A stretch of DNA of 64,000 nt from Paraburkholderia kururiensis (GCF_034424375.1 NZ_CP139965.1:5332001-5396000); one strand, 5' to 3'; numbered from the stretch's first letter, positions 18,211 through 27,031 are shown. A program made the numbers and translations. Notes: a model not told the origin generated them from the sequence alone.

Positions 18211-19242
18211 CTATCCCTTTCGGAATGTCCGCTTGGCCCAGAGGAGCGGGGCGTAGATCGCCGGGCACGTGGTATGAAGCAGCATCCTGAACCGCAACCC
18301 CCACTTGACGTCCCGTTTGCCAAAGACCAGCCGCAGGCGTTCGCCGATCCCCCGCGCGTCGAACATCGCGCGAATGAACTGCTCGCGGGCGACCTTGGGC
18401 GCCAGGGCGCGCCGCATCCGGTCGCCAAGACCTGCCACTTCCGCGTCTCGCTGTAACTGCGCCGCCTCCGATAGCGCGAAGCGGTTGCTCTGCTGCACGC
18501 GGGCCAGCATCTCGGCCACCGACCGGTAGCGCCGCTTGCCCGACAGGCCGCCGCGCCGGTAGCGCACGAGCGGCTCGTGCAGGCTCATTGCTCCGCCCGT
18601 AACGATGGCGCGGAACGTCATGATCTGGTCCTCGGCGGCCGTGCCCGGCAGCATTGGGCCGAAGCGCTCGAAGAGCCGCCGCGACCACGTGTGCGCCGCG
18701 CCCACCAGAAACGGCCGCTTCTCGAACCAGTCGTCGATCCGGTAGCGGCTAAGGTCGTCGGGCATGATGAGTTCGCGTGCGTCGCCGGTGTGGTCGATGC
18801 TCGTCAGGTCTGTCGCGATCAGATCCGGCTGGCGGCCGTGCGCGAGCCAGAACTGCACCACGCGCTCGCAGCGGTCCGGCGCGGAGAGATCGTCGCCGGC
18901 TGCAACGAACAGCAGCTCGCCGTGCGCCATGCCGGCAAGACGCGAAAGGTGGGCGCTGATGCCTTCGTTGGCGGCATTGCGGCGCGTGATGACGCGATGT
19001 GGACCGGTGTAGCCGCGCACGGCCGCTTCGATGGCGGCATACGTGCCGTCGCGCGAGCAGTCGTCGGAAATGATGATCTCGGTCGGTTGCCAGGTTTGTG
19101 CCAGCACGCTGCGTACGGCGTCGCCGATCACGCGCTCCTGGTTGTAGGCAATCAGCAGGACGGAGACGAGCGGGCGGGCGGCGGATGCTGCCGTGCCGGC
19201 GTCCTGGGTTGCGGCGGCGGACGATGCCTCAGGTGTGTTCAT
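18211..19242 (-). CDS. family 2 glycosyltransferase
   Basis: The 343-residue protein shows VSVLLIAYNQERVIGDAV, IISDDCSRDGT and AAGDDLS (the DxD-like motif), so it is a GT-A inverting transferase. The C-terminus is basic (LLWAKRTFRKG), suggesting membrane association. ATG 19242 (MNTPEAS) is preferred over an upstream in-frame start because the conserved domain begins soon after. It is flanked by glycosyltransferases on both sides, its stop 11 bp from the neighbouring stop. Acceptor and donor are unknown; outer core or O-unit assembly is likely. Confidence 0.75.
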   Translation of the reverse strand: MNTPEASSAAATQDAGTAASAARPLVSVLLIAYNQERVIGDAVRSVLAQTWQPTEIIISDDCSRDGTYAAIEAAVRGYTGPHRVITRRNAANEGISAHLSRLAGMAHGELLFVAAGDDLSAPDRCERVVQFWLAHGRQPDLIATDLTSIDHTGDARELIMPDDLSRYRIDDWFEKRPFLVGAAHTWSRRLFERFGPMLPGTAAEDQIMTFRAIVTGGAMSLHEPLVRYRRGGLSGKRRYRSVAEMLARVQQSNRFALSEAAQLQRDAEVAGLGDRMRRALAPKVAREQFIRAMFDARGIGERLRLVFGKRDVKWGLRFRMLLHTTCPAIYAPLLWAKRTFRKG

Positions 19243-19361
19243 GAGCAGGTGTCGAAAGTCGAACCGGCAGATTCTAATGGGTTGGGCATCTCGCCGTTCC
19301 ATTACAATCGCGCTGATTCGCCGCAACGGCTGTGCGTGACCATCCCATCCATCCTACCGAG

Positions 19362-20522
19362 ATGTCGTTCTTGCCAGATTCGCCGACCCCTCCCAGCCCC
19401 GCTTCCATGGTGCAGGCGCGCAATGCCTCCTTGCCGCTTGTCGACATCGCGCTCACGGCGCAGGCGTTGAAAGCGAGCGGCGGAGCGGAGCGCTACACGC
19501 GCGACGTCATCGCAGGATTTCATCGCATGGGACTGCGGCCCACGCTCTACGCACGCGAGATCGACATGTCGATGGAGGAGGCGGGCTGGATCGACGCCCA
19601 GCCGTTGAACGTGCGCTGGGCGCCGCGCAAGCTGCGCAATCTGGCGTTCAACTGGAGGCTCGGACGGCGACTGCGACAACACCGGCCGCAGTGCCTGTTC
19701 GCAATTAACCATTCGCCGTTTGCCGACGTGGCGCTGTGCGGCGGCACCCACCCGGGCTCGCTGGAAGCGGCAGGACGCCGCGAGCGGCGCAGCGACCGCT
19801 GGCAGATCGAACTGGAGCGGCGCACCTATACCAACGCGCGGGCCATCGTGGCTCACTCGAAACTGATGGGCCGCGAGTTGCAGCGGTTCTATGGCGTCGC
19901 GCCCGAAAAGATTTCGGTCATCTATCCGCCCGTCGATACCGACCGGTTCAAGCCGCTTTCGAACGACGAGCGCATGGAGGCGCGGCGCCGTTTCGGCTTG
20001 CCCGAAGACCGTGTGGTCTTCGTGTTTTCGTCTACGAGCCACGAGCGCAAAGGGTATGACCTGCTCGAGGCGTTCTTTGCCCAGACGACGCTGCCGGTGT
20101 GTCTCGCCGTGGCGGGACGTCCGGTGCCTCGCACGGGCGACACGATTCGCTACGTGGGCTACTGTCGCGATATCGAGAAGTTATTCGCGGCCGCCGATTA
20201 CACCGTCGTGGCGTCAGCTTACGAACCCTTTGGCCTCGTGGGCGTGGAGTCGGTGATGTGCGGCACGCCGCTCGTTATCGCGGATAACGTGGGGTCGGCC
20301 GAGACCGTCGCACAGGGCGGAAAGATCGAGTTCTCGCGTAGCACGCCCGGCAGCTTCGAGCGCGCGATTCACGCGGCGATCGAACAGGTACGCGCAGGTC
20401 ATGCGCGTCTCGAACGTCCGGTGGAGAGCCTCGCGTATGACCCGGGCGTCGATGCACACGTGGCCGAACTTTATCGCCTGATGTTGGCGGTATGCGCCGC
20501 GGACGGCGAGGGCGTCAATTGA
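19362..20522 (+). CDS. family 4 glycosyltransferase (GT-B fold)
   Basis: The protein (about 386 residues) has a GT-B layout. The N-terminal part has SGGAERYTRDVIAGFHRMG; the C-terminal donor-binding domain has VIYPPVDTDRF, SSTSHERKGYDLLEAF and the E(x7)E motif in YEPFGLVGVESVMCGTP. This pattern fits WaaG/RfaG-like retaining transferases of LPS assembly. A TACAAT -10 at 19303-19308 would start transcription about 45 nt before ATG 19362. A GTG at 19332 is an alternative start. It converges on the O-antigen ligase gene. Confidence 0.78.
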   Translation: MSFLPDSPTPPSPASMVQARNASLPLVDIALTAQALKASGGAERYTRDVIAGFHRMGLRPTLYAREIDMSMEEAGWIDAQPLNVRWAPRKLRNLAFNWRLGRRLRQHRPQCLFAINHSPFADVALCGGTHPGSLEAAGRRERRSDRWQIELERRTYTNARAIVAHSKLMGRELQRFYGVAPEKISVIYPPVDTDRFKPLSNDERMEARRRFGLPEDRVVFVFSSTSHERKGYDLLEAFFAQTTLPVCLAVAGRPVPRTGDTIRYVGYCRDIEKLFAAADYTVVASAYEPFGLVGVESVMCGTPLVIADNVGSAETVAQGGKIEFSRSTPGSFERAIHAAIEQVRAGHARLERPVESLAYDPGVDAHVAELYRLMLAVCAADGEGVN

Positions 20523-20533
20523 CGTCTGATTGC

Positions 20534-21784
20534 TCAGCCGGCCGAGGCAATCTCCCGGCCGCGTGCTTCGATCATGGCGAGCAGTGCCGCGGTGAGCAAC
20601 GCAAGTAGAACGGTCACCATGATGGGCACGAGCACGTCGATCGTGAGCCCGAAGATGATGGTGCTGAGCGACACCGCGAGCCCTGCATGGGCGGCTGCCC
20701 GGATGGTGGGGTCGGTAGCGCGGCGATGACGCCAGAAGTAGACCAGGGTGCCGAAATAGTAGAGCGCGAGGCACAGCACGCCGACCGTACCCATCTCCGC
20801 GAGCGTCGAGAAGAAGTCGCTGTGGGCGCGTTCGTTGACGATCTCGCTCTTCACTTCGCCGCGTTTGGCCATCTCGCCGAGCGCATCGACCAGCCGGCCT
20901 TTGCCTACGCCGTAGACCGGGTGCTGCGAGAAAATCCGTAGCGATGCCTGCCAGAGTTGCAGCCGCAAGCCGACTGATGTGTCGTCGTTGCCGCGCTGCA
21001 TGAGTGTGACGTCGGTTGTGGCTTCGTCGAGGCGATGTCGCATGCGTTCGGTCGACAGCAGTGCCGCGGCGCAGGCCACCACCACCACCGTGGCGATCGA
21101 GAGCCTCTTCCAGTGAGCAAACCAGCCGTATTGCGCACCCAGCAGTACGACGAATATCGGCACGGCGAGCCAGCCGCCCCGTGTCCCCGAGAGGTAGGAA
21201 ACGAAGCCGCCGGCCACGAGCGCGAGCAGCTTGATGGCGAGCGTGCGCCAGTCGCGCCTTGGGGCCCAGCCGAAAGTGAAAATGGAGAGGAAAGCGAGCA
21301 GCAGCGCGGTGTCTCCGAACGGAATCGCGTTCGTATAAGAATTGTTGAGGCGCGTTGCGTCGGTCCAGCCGCCGGGCGGGCGCGCCACGATGGCCCATAC
21401 CGCAACGGCCAGCGCACCTGCGACGCAGCCCCAGCCCACGGCGCGCAGATGCCGCGGCGACATGCGGCACAGCATGAGGAACAGCGGCAGCGCCAGCGCG
21501 AAACGCGAAAGAGCGTCGAACTGCCGTGGCAGCCAGTAATGTTGGACCGCTTGCTGAAGCGCGATCGCGAGCATGAACACCAGCATGCTCGCCGTGTACC
21601 ACGGGTACTTGCGCAGCGGTGCGAAATATTCGCGGGAATGCCGGTTCGCGAACGCGACGTACAGCGAGATCGCGACAAGGAGAAAGAAGCAGTAACCGGT
21701 GCCGCCACGCCAGACGAGATTCACCGCGGGGGCGAGAAACAGCAGGGCGCCGACAAGCCACACAAGGCGAGGCGATAAAGTCAT
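20534..21784 (-). CDS. waaL: O-antigen ligase family protein
   Basis: The 416-residue protein is a polytopic membrane protein with about twelve hydrophobic helices. A periplasmic loop carries the Wzy_C/WaaL signature: LSGTRGGWLA, then SQHPVYGVGKG and NERAHSDFFSTLAEMG, whose histidine is the likely catalytic residue of the family. WaaL transfers undecaprenyl-linked O-antigen to lipid A-core in the periplasm. No polymerase, flippase or sugar-nucleotide genes are nearby, so ligase rather than Wzy polymerase is the better reading, though the two families overlap in sequence. Confidence 0.8.
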   Translation of the reverse strand: MTLSPRLVWLVGALLFLAPAVNLVWRGGTGYCFFLLVAISLYVAFANRHSREYFAPLRKYPWYTASMLVFMLAIALQQAVQHYWLPRQFDALSRFALALPLFLMLCRMSPRHLRAVGWGCVAGALAVAVWAIVARPPGGWTDATRLNNSYTNAIPFGDTALLLAFLSIFTFGWAPRRDWRTLAIKLLALVAGGFVSYLSGTRGGWLAVPIFVVLLGAQYGWFAHWKRLSIATVVVVACAAALLSTERMRHRLDEATTDVTLMQRGNDDTSVGLRLQLWQASLRIFSQHPVYGVGKGRLVDALGEMAKRGEVKSEIVNERAHSDFFSTLAEMGTVGVLCLALYYFGTLVYFWRHRRATDPTIRAAAHAGLAVSLSTIIFGLTIDVLVPIMVTVLLALLTAALLAMIEARGREIASAG

Positions 21785-22066
21785 AGGGACGAATCAGGGC
21801 GGCCACGCCGGCCGGTTGCGACATGAAGCGACGAGGGGCGTGGCGTCAATTTTGATATGCGAAGGCGAGCGGCATTATAACCGGCCCACCGTGAGCTACG
21901 GCACCCTGTAAGGGCCGGGAAGGTGATCAAGCGCCGCCGCCCCACGCCGCGGAGCTAAGTGCGGCCGACAGTGCGGGCAGTACGAGGAGTACGGGCGGGT
22001 ACAATCGCACCTTCCGTGCGAGGCACTTGCCGCGGATGCGGCGCAACACAAGGATCCTCACTCCCG

Positions 22067-22909
22067 ATGTTCTCCATCGTCATCCCCACCTGGAACAACC
22101 TGCCCTACCTGCAACTCGTGATCGAGAGCCTGCGGCGGCACTCCGCGCACGCGCACCAGATCATCGTTCACGTGAACGACGGGTCGGACGGCACGCTCGC
22201 CTGGGTGCGGGAGCAGGGCATCGAGCACACGGCGTCGCCCTCCAACATCGGCATCTGCCACGCCGTGAATCTTGCCGCGGCGCGTGCCGGAGAGAACTAC
22301 ATCGTCTACATGAACGACGACATGTACTGCTGCCCGGGTTGGGACGAGGCGCTTGCGCGTCGCATCGCGCAGATGCCGTCGGACCTCTTCCTGCTTTCCG
22401 GCACGATGATCGAGCCCGTCGATACGGGCAACCCATGCGTCGTGGTGCGCGACTTCGGCCGTGACGCCGCAAGCTTCGACGCGCGTGCCCTGGTGGAAGC
22501 CGCGCCTACGCTTGCACGCGCCGACTGGCGCGGCGCCACGTGGCCGCCGACACTCGTCCATCGCGACTGGTGGTTCAAAGTGGGCGGATACAGCAGCGAG
22601 TTGAGTCCGGGCATGAGCAGCGACAACGATTTCTCGATGAAGCTCTGGGACGCCGGATGCCGGATTTTCCTCGGTGTGGGCGACAGCCTCGTCTATCACT
22701 TCCAGCAGAAGAGCACGGGCAAGGTGGTCAAGAACGACGGACGCCGTCAGTTCCTGCACAAATGGGGCATGACGCAGGCCACCTTCGACCGCTTCTACCT
22801 GCGGCGCGGTCAGCCCGTGGAGGGCGCGGTGGCGGTGGACGAGCCGGCGCCGGGCGCGAAGCTGAGTCGCGCGCTCTTGAAGTCGCGTATCAAGCGTGCG
22901 TTGAGCTAG
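22067..22909 (+). CDS. family 2 glycosyltransferase
   Basis: The 280-residue protein begins at the first strand of a GT-A domain (MFSIVIPTWNNLPYLQLVI), which fixes ATG 22067. HVNDGSDGT and YMNDDMYC provide the nucleotide and metal-binding motifs, and LVHRDWWFKVGGY is the acceptor-side segment. The C-terminus (SRALLKSRIKRAL) is basic and amphipathic. It is divergent from waaL with a 282-bp gap containing a possible TACAAT (21998-22003). It completes the LPS glycosyltransferase group. Confidence 0.75.
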   Translation: MFSIVIPTWNNLPYLQLVIESLRRHSAHAHQIIVHVNDGSDGTLAWVREQGIEHTASPSNIGICHAVNLAAARAGENYIVYMNDDMYCCPGWDEALARRIAQMPSDLFLLSGTMIEPVDTGNPCVVVRDFGRDAASFDARALVEAAPTLARADWRGATWPPTLVHRDWWFKVGGYSSELSPGMSSDNDFSMKLWDAGCRIFLGVGDSLVYHFQQKSTGKVVKNDGRRQFLHKWGMTQATFDRFYLRRGQPVEGAVAVDEPAPGAKLSRALLKSRIKRALS

Positions 22910-22939
22910 GCGATCCCTCTCTGACGATGGAGGAGCGGC

Positions 22940-23269
22940 TCACACCCCGCTCGTTACAAGCCCCAACACCGAAAGATCGGGATGCGTGCCCTCCACGATG
23001 CTGCGTCCCACATGCAGGCCTTCGTGCAGTGCATCATCGGCGCTGGCGAACGACTCTTCGCCGTCTGCGTGGAACGGCACCGTGTGGCCGGGCAGCGCCG
23101 GATCGGCGCCGGGATGGCAGACGTAGCCTTCATACGTGTATCGAGCGGGCGTCGCCGCGACGCCGGGCGCGGTCTTCTCGCCATCTTTTGGAACAGGGCA
23201 CACGTGAATTTCGAAGCCCTCGTAGTCGGCCTGGTGCCAGGCCTCGCGGGCATGGGGTTGCTCGGACAT
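22940..23269 (-). CDS. conserved-looking hypothetical protein
   Basis: The 109-residue soluble protein is acidic, with several tryptophan, tyrosine and histidine residues (AWHQADYEGFEIHVCPVP at the N-terminus; DDALHEGLHVGRSIVEG near the end). No signal peptide or membrane segment is seen. A strong GGAGG lies 6 nt before ATG 23269, and codon use matches the chromosome, so I take it as real. I do not recognise the family. A second small gene lies 56 bp upstream on the same strand. Confidence 0.65.
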   Translation of the reverse strand: MSEQPHAREAWHQADYEGFEIHVCPVPKDGEKTAPGVAATPARYTYEGYVCHPGADPALPGHTVPFHADGEESFASADDALHEGLHVGRSIVEGTHPDLSVLGLVTSGV

Positions 23270-23325
23270 GATCGCCTCCGTGGGGTGCGCCGTCGATTAC
23301 CGTCGTTCGACCTGCATGCGACGGC

Positions 23326-23484
23326 TCAGTGGCGGTGCCGTTCGCGCTCCCACCAGCGGTGTCCTTCCATGCGGCTCAGCATCCGCTCCCGGTGAATATC
23401 GTGCCGGTACCGCGAGGTCAGCATGATGGCGACCAGCGCGAGTACCAGCAGTCCGACGACGACGCTTACCATCGACTCCGCCAT
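23326..23484 (-). CDS. 52-residue single-pass membrane protein
   Basis: A short frame with a strong ribosome site (CGGAGG, 6 nt before ATG 23484). The product has one hydrophobic helix (VSVVVGLLVLALVAIML) followed by a highly charged cytoplasmic tail rich in Arg, His and Trp (HRWWERERHRH at the end). The positive-inside rule places the tail in the cytoplasm. Family not recognised; it may be co-transcribed with the 109-residue gene downstream. Confidence 0.6.
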   Translation of the reverse strand: MAESMVSVVVGLLVLALVAIMLTSRYRHDIHRERMLSRMEGHRWWERERHRH

Positions 23485-23520
23485 GGCAGCCTCCGTAGTG
23501 TTCGACCCGATAGATCGATT

Positions 23521-23810
23521 CTAGGCGATGGAGCGGGACAAGCAGGGCGGCGCGACGCGGAGCGCGTTCGCTGCAGAGCAGAAGCGGCGCACCCGCGAGT
23601 CCACCGTTCCCAGCGCGGCCTGAGGCGTGTTCCGGAAGCTGATCGCCATGCGGTTATAGGCATTCATCATGCTGATGGCGATGGGCAGATCCACCAGCTC
23701 GCGTTCGTCGAATACGGCGGGGGCGGCCTCGTACGCCGCGTCCGGCACGCCGGTCTGCGCCACCCGCGTCCGGCACGCCGGTCTGCGCCACCCGCGTCAC
23801 CTTGGTCGGC
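23521..23810 (-). pseudogene. remnant of an AhpD-like / carboxymuconolactone decarboxylase-family gene
   Basis: The 3' part encodes GVPDAAYEAA, FDERELVDLPIAI and NAYNRMAISFRNTPQ, matching the C-terminal third of AhpD-like alkylhydroperoxidase proteins. A 28-bp tandem duplication (23740-23795) shifts the frame between TRVAQTGVPDA and AAYEAA; removing one copy restores a continuous reading. The N-terminal half with the CxxC active site is absent, so the gene is both truncated and frameshifted. It lies at the left edge of the amidase patch, which suggests that insertion of that patch broke it. Confidence 0.65.
23740..23795. repeat. tandem duplication, two exact copies of a 28-bp unit
   Basis: The unit occupies 23740-23767 and again 23768-23795 with no mismatch. 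Twenty-eight is not a multiple of three, so the duplication frameshifts the AhpD-like remnant. The perfect identity suggests a recent event. Confidence 0.85.
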
Positions 23811-24037
23811 ACGTAAATTTGGGCCCTTTTCCAGCGCATCCTCTTTCCCGAAGGCCGTTTCGAACTGACGCTGGACGCGTTCCCACGGGGCTCTGCTGAA
23901 GGCCTCTTTCACCCGTCCCGCTTCGGTTAAAGTTATTTAAGCATTCCTGAATATGCACAGGCAGCAATGCCGGTGTCCTCGCGACCATTCCCGCGGGACT
24001 GCCCTGCAACCTGGTCGGCGCTTGCGTTTGTCGGGTC

Positions 24038-24080
24038 TTTGAATTATGATCGCACTGTGAAATTACGATCATAATTCAAA
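24038..24080. promoter_or_regulatory. 15-bp perfect inverted repeat, probable operator upstream of the amidase
   Basis: TTTGAATTATGATCG (24038-24052) and its exact complement CGATCATAATTCAAA (24066-24080) flank 13 bases. The right arm also lies in a 16-bp near-palindrome, AATTACGATCATAATT (24061-24076), a size typical of TetR-family operators. It sits about 60 bp before the amidase ATG, and a TetR gene closes the same cluster, so binding of that regulator is the simplest reading. The rest of the 329-base gap 23811-24139 shows no gene. Confidence 0.6.
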
Positions 24081-24139
24081 ACACCCCGAGGCCCCGGGGC
24101 GCCCGGCCAGTCATGAGGTTTCGATAGTGAGGCTATGTC

Positions 24140-25594
24140 ATGCAGCAAAAAATTGAAGCGAACAGCACCGCCAAGACCGACGCGCTTGCGTCACTTGGCG
24201 TCGTCGCGGCAGTTGAGGCCATTCGCAAGGGCGAGGTTTCCTCGGAGTCGTATGCGAGCGCGTTGTTGCAGCGGGCTCGCGATCACGCGGATCTGAACTC
24301 GTTCGTTACGATCGACGAAGCGGCCGTGCTCGAAGCGGCGCGGAAAGCTGACAAAACGGTTGCGTCAGGAACGATTGCGCCGCTTCGCGGTGTGCCCGTT
24401 GCGATCAAAGACAGTTATCTTACGGAGGGACTTCGTTCAACCATTGGTCTCTCGATATTGGACAGTTTTGTGCCGGAGCACGACGCCGACGCGGTGCAGG
24501 CGATCAAAGATGGCGGCGGGATCATCTTCGGTAAAAACAATCTTGTCGAAATGTCCTTTGGTCTGACCGGCCATAACGAAGCCTATGGTCAAGCGAAGAA
24601 CCCCCACAACACAAATCACGTCTCCGGCGGTTCGTCCGGCGGCGGCGGTGTCTCCGTTGCCGCCCGCCTCGTCCCGGCGGCGTTGGGCGGCGACACCATC
24701 GGCTCGATTCGTGTGCCGGCGTCCCTGTGTGGTGTGGTCGGCTTCAAGCCCACCACCGGCCGTTGGCCTCGCAGCGGCGTAGCGCCCATCTCCCACACTC
24801 TCGACACCACCGGGGTGTTTGCCCGAAATGTGGAAGACTGCATTTTGATAGATCGCGTCGTTACCCGCGACGAGACGCCCGACAGCCGTACTCATTCCGG
24901 CCTGAAAGGCGTCACGCTGGCCTGCGCGCCGCGTCAGTTTCTGGAACGAGTGGCGCCTGAAGTCGATGCGCGGTTCAAGGAAACTATTCGTCAACTGCGC
25001 GATGCCGGGGCGAATGTGGTGGAAGTCGATCTGGGAGAGGATTTCTCCGGCCGCGCATTAACCGCAACATGGAACATCTTTTTCCGTGAGGCGAAGGCGG
25101 CGGTCGAGAAATTTATCCGCCAGAATAATGTTCCTGCTACGTTCGATGCGATCCTGGATAGCCTGAAGCCGGGACTGAAAAATGTATGGACTCAATTCGT
25201 ACTCCCTACCGGGCAAGGCTACATCTCCGATGAGGTCTATCGTCACGCGGTGTGGGTCGAACGCGCAGAAATCAAGCGTCGGTATGCTGAAGCATTTTCG
25301 AGTACGGGTGCCGAGGCACTGATTCTGCCCACTACGCCGTCCGTCGCACCGATGATCGGGCAGGAAGACAAGATCATGTTGGGTGGTCAGGAGACCAGCC
25401 AGCTGGTGCTCGCCAATAACACGATTCCCGCCAGTGCGGCAGGTCTTCCGGGAATCAGTCTTCCGATTGGAGCGTCCGATAAGGGGCTGCCGATCGGTCT
25501 AGAGTTAGACGGCCCCTTTGGTCGGGATCGGGCACTTCTGTATGTCGCCCGCCGCGTGGAAGCGGTGGTGGGCACGTTGCCAGCGCCTATCTGA
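24140..25594 (+). CDS. amidase-signature-family hydrolase (indoleacetamide hydrolase-like)
   Basis: The 484-residue protein carries the complete Ser-cisSer-Lys triad with family spacing: K90 in VAIKDSY, S165 in GGSSGGGG, and nucleophile S189 in GGDTIGSIRVPAS. It belongs to the amidase signature family and most resembles bacterial indoleacetamide or mandelamide hydrolases; the substrate is not determinable. Codon use is richer in A/T-ending codons than in the surrounding core genes, suggesting transfer. It is probably transcribed with the DUF302 gene 66 bp downstream and the TetR gene, under the inverted repeat at 24038-24080. Confidence 0.82.
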   Translation: MQQKIEANSTAKTDALASLGVVAAVEAIRKGEVSSESYASALLQRARDHADLNSFVTIDEAAVLEAARKADKTVASGTIAPLRGVPVAIKDSYLTEGLRSTIGLSILDSFVPEHDADAVQAIKDGGGIIFGKNNLVEMSFGLTGHNEAYGQAKNPHNTNHVSGGSSGGGGVSVAARLVPAALGGDTIGSIRVPASLCGVVGFKPTTGRWPRSGVAPISHTLDTTGVFARNVEDCILIDRVVTRDETPDSRTHSGLKGVTLACAPRQFLERVAPEVDARFKETIRQLRDAGANVVEVDLGEDFSGRALTATWNIFFREAKAAVEKFIRQNNVPATFDAILDSLKPGLKNVWTQFVLPTGQGYISDEVYRHAVWVERAEIKRRYAEAFSSTGAEALILPTTPSVAPMIGQEDKIMLGGQETSQLVLANNTIPASAAGLPGISLPIGASDKGLPIGLELDGPFGRDRALLYVARRVEAVVGTLPAPI

Positions 25595-25660
25595 TCGTTG
25601 CGAAAAATAACGGTCACTAGTTCGCAGCCTGAGCGCGCTGCGCTACCTGAAGGAATGCAA

Positions 25661-26152
25661 ATGTCTACGCCTGCTTACGAAACGACGACGATCGCCGTCG
25701 AGCACATCACCATTCGGTCCAATAATTCATTCGCCGCCGTCAAGACCAAACTGGAGCGCCTGGTGAGTCGCATTGACGATGGGATCTTTACCTTGTTGCG
25801 CTACGGCGAAACAGTACGTGCGCTGAAAGAGCTAGAGGCGCTGCCCGCGCTGTCGATTTTTGGATTCCGGGATCACGGGGCGTTGCTGGGAATCGCGGGT
25901 CCGCGCCGTCACGCCATTCAATATGACATCGGCAATCCGCTTACTGCGTCTAAAATGACGCGACACAATATTGCTGCGGGTCTCTATGCCCCAATCCGAG
26001 TCCTGCTGAGTGAAGACGGCGATGGTGCAGTGTCCTTCGAGTATGACCGCCCCGTGTCGACGTTTGGGCAGTTCAATAGCCCGGAGATCGACGCGGTTGC
26101 TGTGCAACTGGATAAAGACCTTCGTGCGGTGCTCGAAGAGGCTGTGTCGTGA
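25661..26152 (+). CDS. DUF302 domain protein
   Basis: The 163-residue protein has a DUF302-like layout: HITIRSNNSFAAVKTKLERLV at the N-terminus, FGFRDHGALLG in the middle, then DIGNPLTASKMTRHN and APIRVLLSEDGDG. There is no signal peptide. DUF302 proteins are small alpha/beta proteins of unknown function. AAGGA lies 6 nt before ATG 25661, which decides between this and ATG 25655. Composition matches the amidase rather than the core genes. Its role beside an amidase is unknown; it might bind or modify the same small molecule. Confidence 0.75.
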   Translation: MSTPAYETTTIAVEHITIRSNNSFAAVKTKLERLVSRIDDGIFTLLRYGETVRALKELEALPALSIFGFRDHGALLGIAGPRRHAIQYDIGNPLTASKMTRHNIAAGLYAPIRVLLSEDGDGAVSFEYDRPVSTFGQFNSPEIDAVAVQLDKDLRAVLEEAVS

Positions 26153-26227
26153 ACTGTTGGCGTGCGGGAGCAGGGAATTCAAGCTTTTCCGCACCAGGTT
26201 TGATGTATTAGATGATTGGTAAAACTC

Positions 26228-26800
26228 ATGCGTTTTGAAAAAGGCCATAAGGAAAATACGCGCAGGCGCATCATTGACGTCGCCGCAAAGCGATTCCGAC
26301 GAGATGGAATCGCGGCGTCAGGCTTGGCCGGCATTATGGCTGAGTCCGGGTTGACGAACGGTGCCTTTTATCCTCACTTCGACTCCAAGGAAACGTTGGT
26401 CAAGGAGGCGCTTTCCAGCGCGCTGCAGCACCAGTATTCCGTATTGACGAACGACGAGACAGGGGCGTCGAATATTGAAGACGCTATTCGGCGTTACCTC
26501 AATATGTCTCACCTGATCGGGTGTGAAGAAGGATGTCCATCCGCTGCATTGCTGCCTGAGATTGGACGTCAGCCTGAATCGACGAGAAAAATGTACGAGA
26601 AAGCCTATCTTTCGTACACCGAAGGTCTGGCAAGGTTACTCCCCGATCCTGCATCAGCCAAAAGCCGACGACAGGCAGCTGCGATTTTTGGTCTGATGGT
26701 CGGAACGATGCAAATTGCCCGGGCTGTGGCAGATCCACAGCTTGCGGAAGAAATTCTGGAGGGCGGGGTACACGCGGCCCTGAAGTTGGCGAGCGGGTGA
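26228..26800 (+). CDS. TetR/AcrR-family transcriptional regulator
   Basis: The 190-residue protein has an N-terminal TetR helix-turn-helix (TRRRIIDVAAKRFRRDG, then GIMAESGLTNGAFYPHF with the conserved YxHF) and a C-terminal ligand domain with CEEGCPSAALLPEIGRQ, reminiscent of the NemR/AcuR-like group. It is the last gene of the amidase-DUF302 set and likely represses it through the upstream inverted repeat. Its ligand is probably an amide or its product (inference). ATG 26228 is preferred to TTG 26216. The 231 bases after it, up to rng, have no credible gene. Confidence 0.85.
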   Translation: MRFEKGHKENTRRRIIDVAAKRFRRDGIAASGLAGIMAESGLTNGAFYPHFDSKETLVKEALSSALQHQYSVLTNDETGASNIEDAIRRYLNMSHLIGCEEGCPSAALLPEIGRQPESTRKMYEKAYLSYTEGLARLLPDPASAKSRRQAAAIFGLMVGTMQIARAVADPQLAEEILEGGVHAALKLASG

Positions 26801-27031
26801 GATGTACGCCCGCTGCCGTTGGAGCTTCCTCTTGTCGGCGACAGATTGAACGTGTGCTGCGGCGAGTCGAACAAGAACCGCTGATTGCCGGACGCGTGCT
26901 ATCCATAGATGATGGCACTTGTGGCGCAGGTTTCGCGCTGGCTGTCGCCGGCCACCTTTCGCTGCTGAACGTCATCAGCGTGAGTGGTGTGGAAGGGATA
27001 GATTGACCGTGGTTAAGCGGCCCAGGCGGAC

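Noticed and set aside
14164..22909. complete O-antigen biosynthesis locus
   Set aside because: No wzx/wzm-wzt, wzy or nucleotide-sugar genes; better read as core assembly plus ligase.
23740..23795. 28-bp repeat as a CRISPR array
   Set aside because: Only two copies with no spacer between them; a simple tandem duplication.
23521..26800. integrative mobile element or prophage remnant
   Set aside because: No integrase, transposase, att-like direct repeats or tRNA edge seen; only composition and a broken neighbour suggest transfer.
26797..27006. 69-codon frame (GTG start) between the TetR gene and rng
   Set aside because: No ribosome site, no recognisable family; overlaps the TetR stop.
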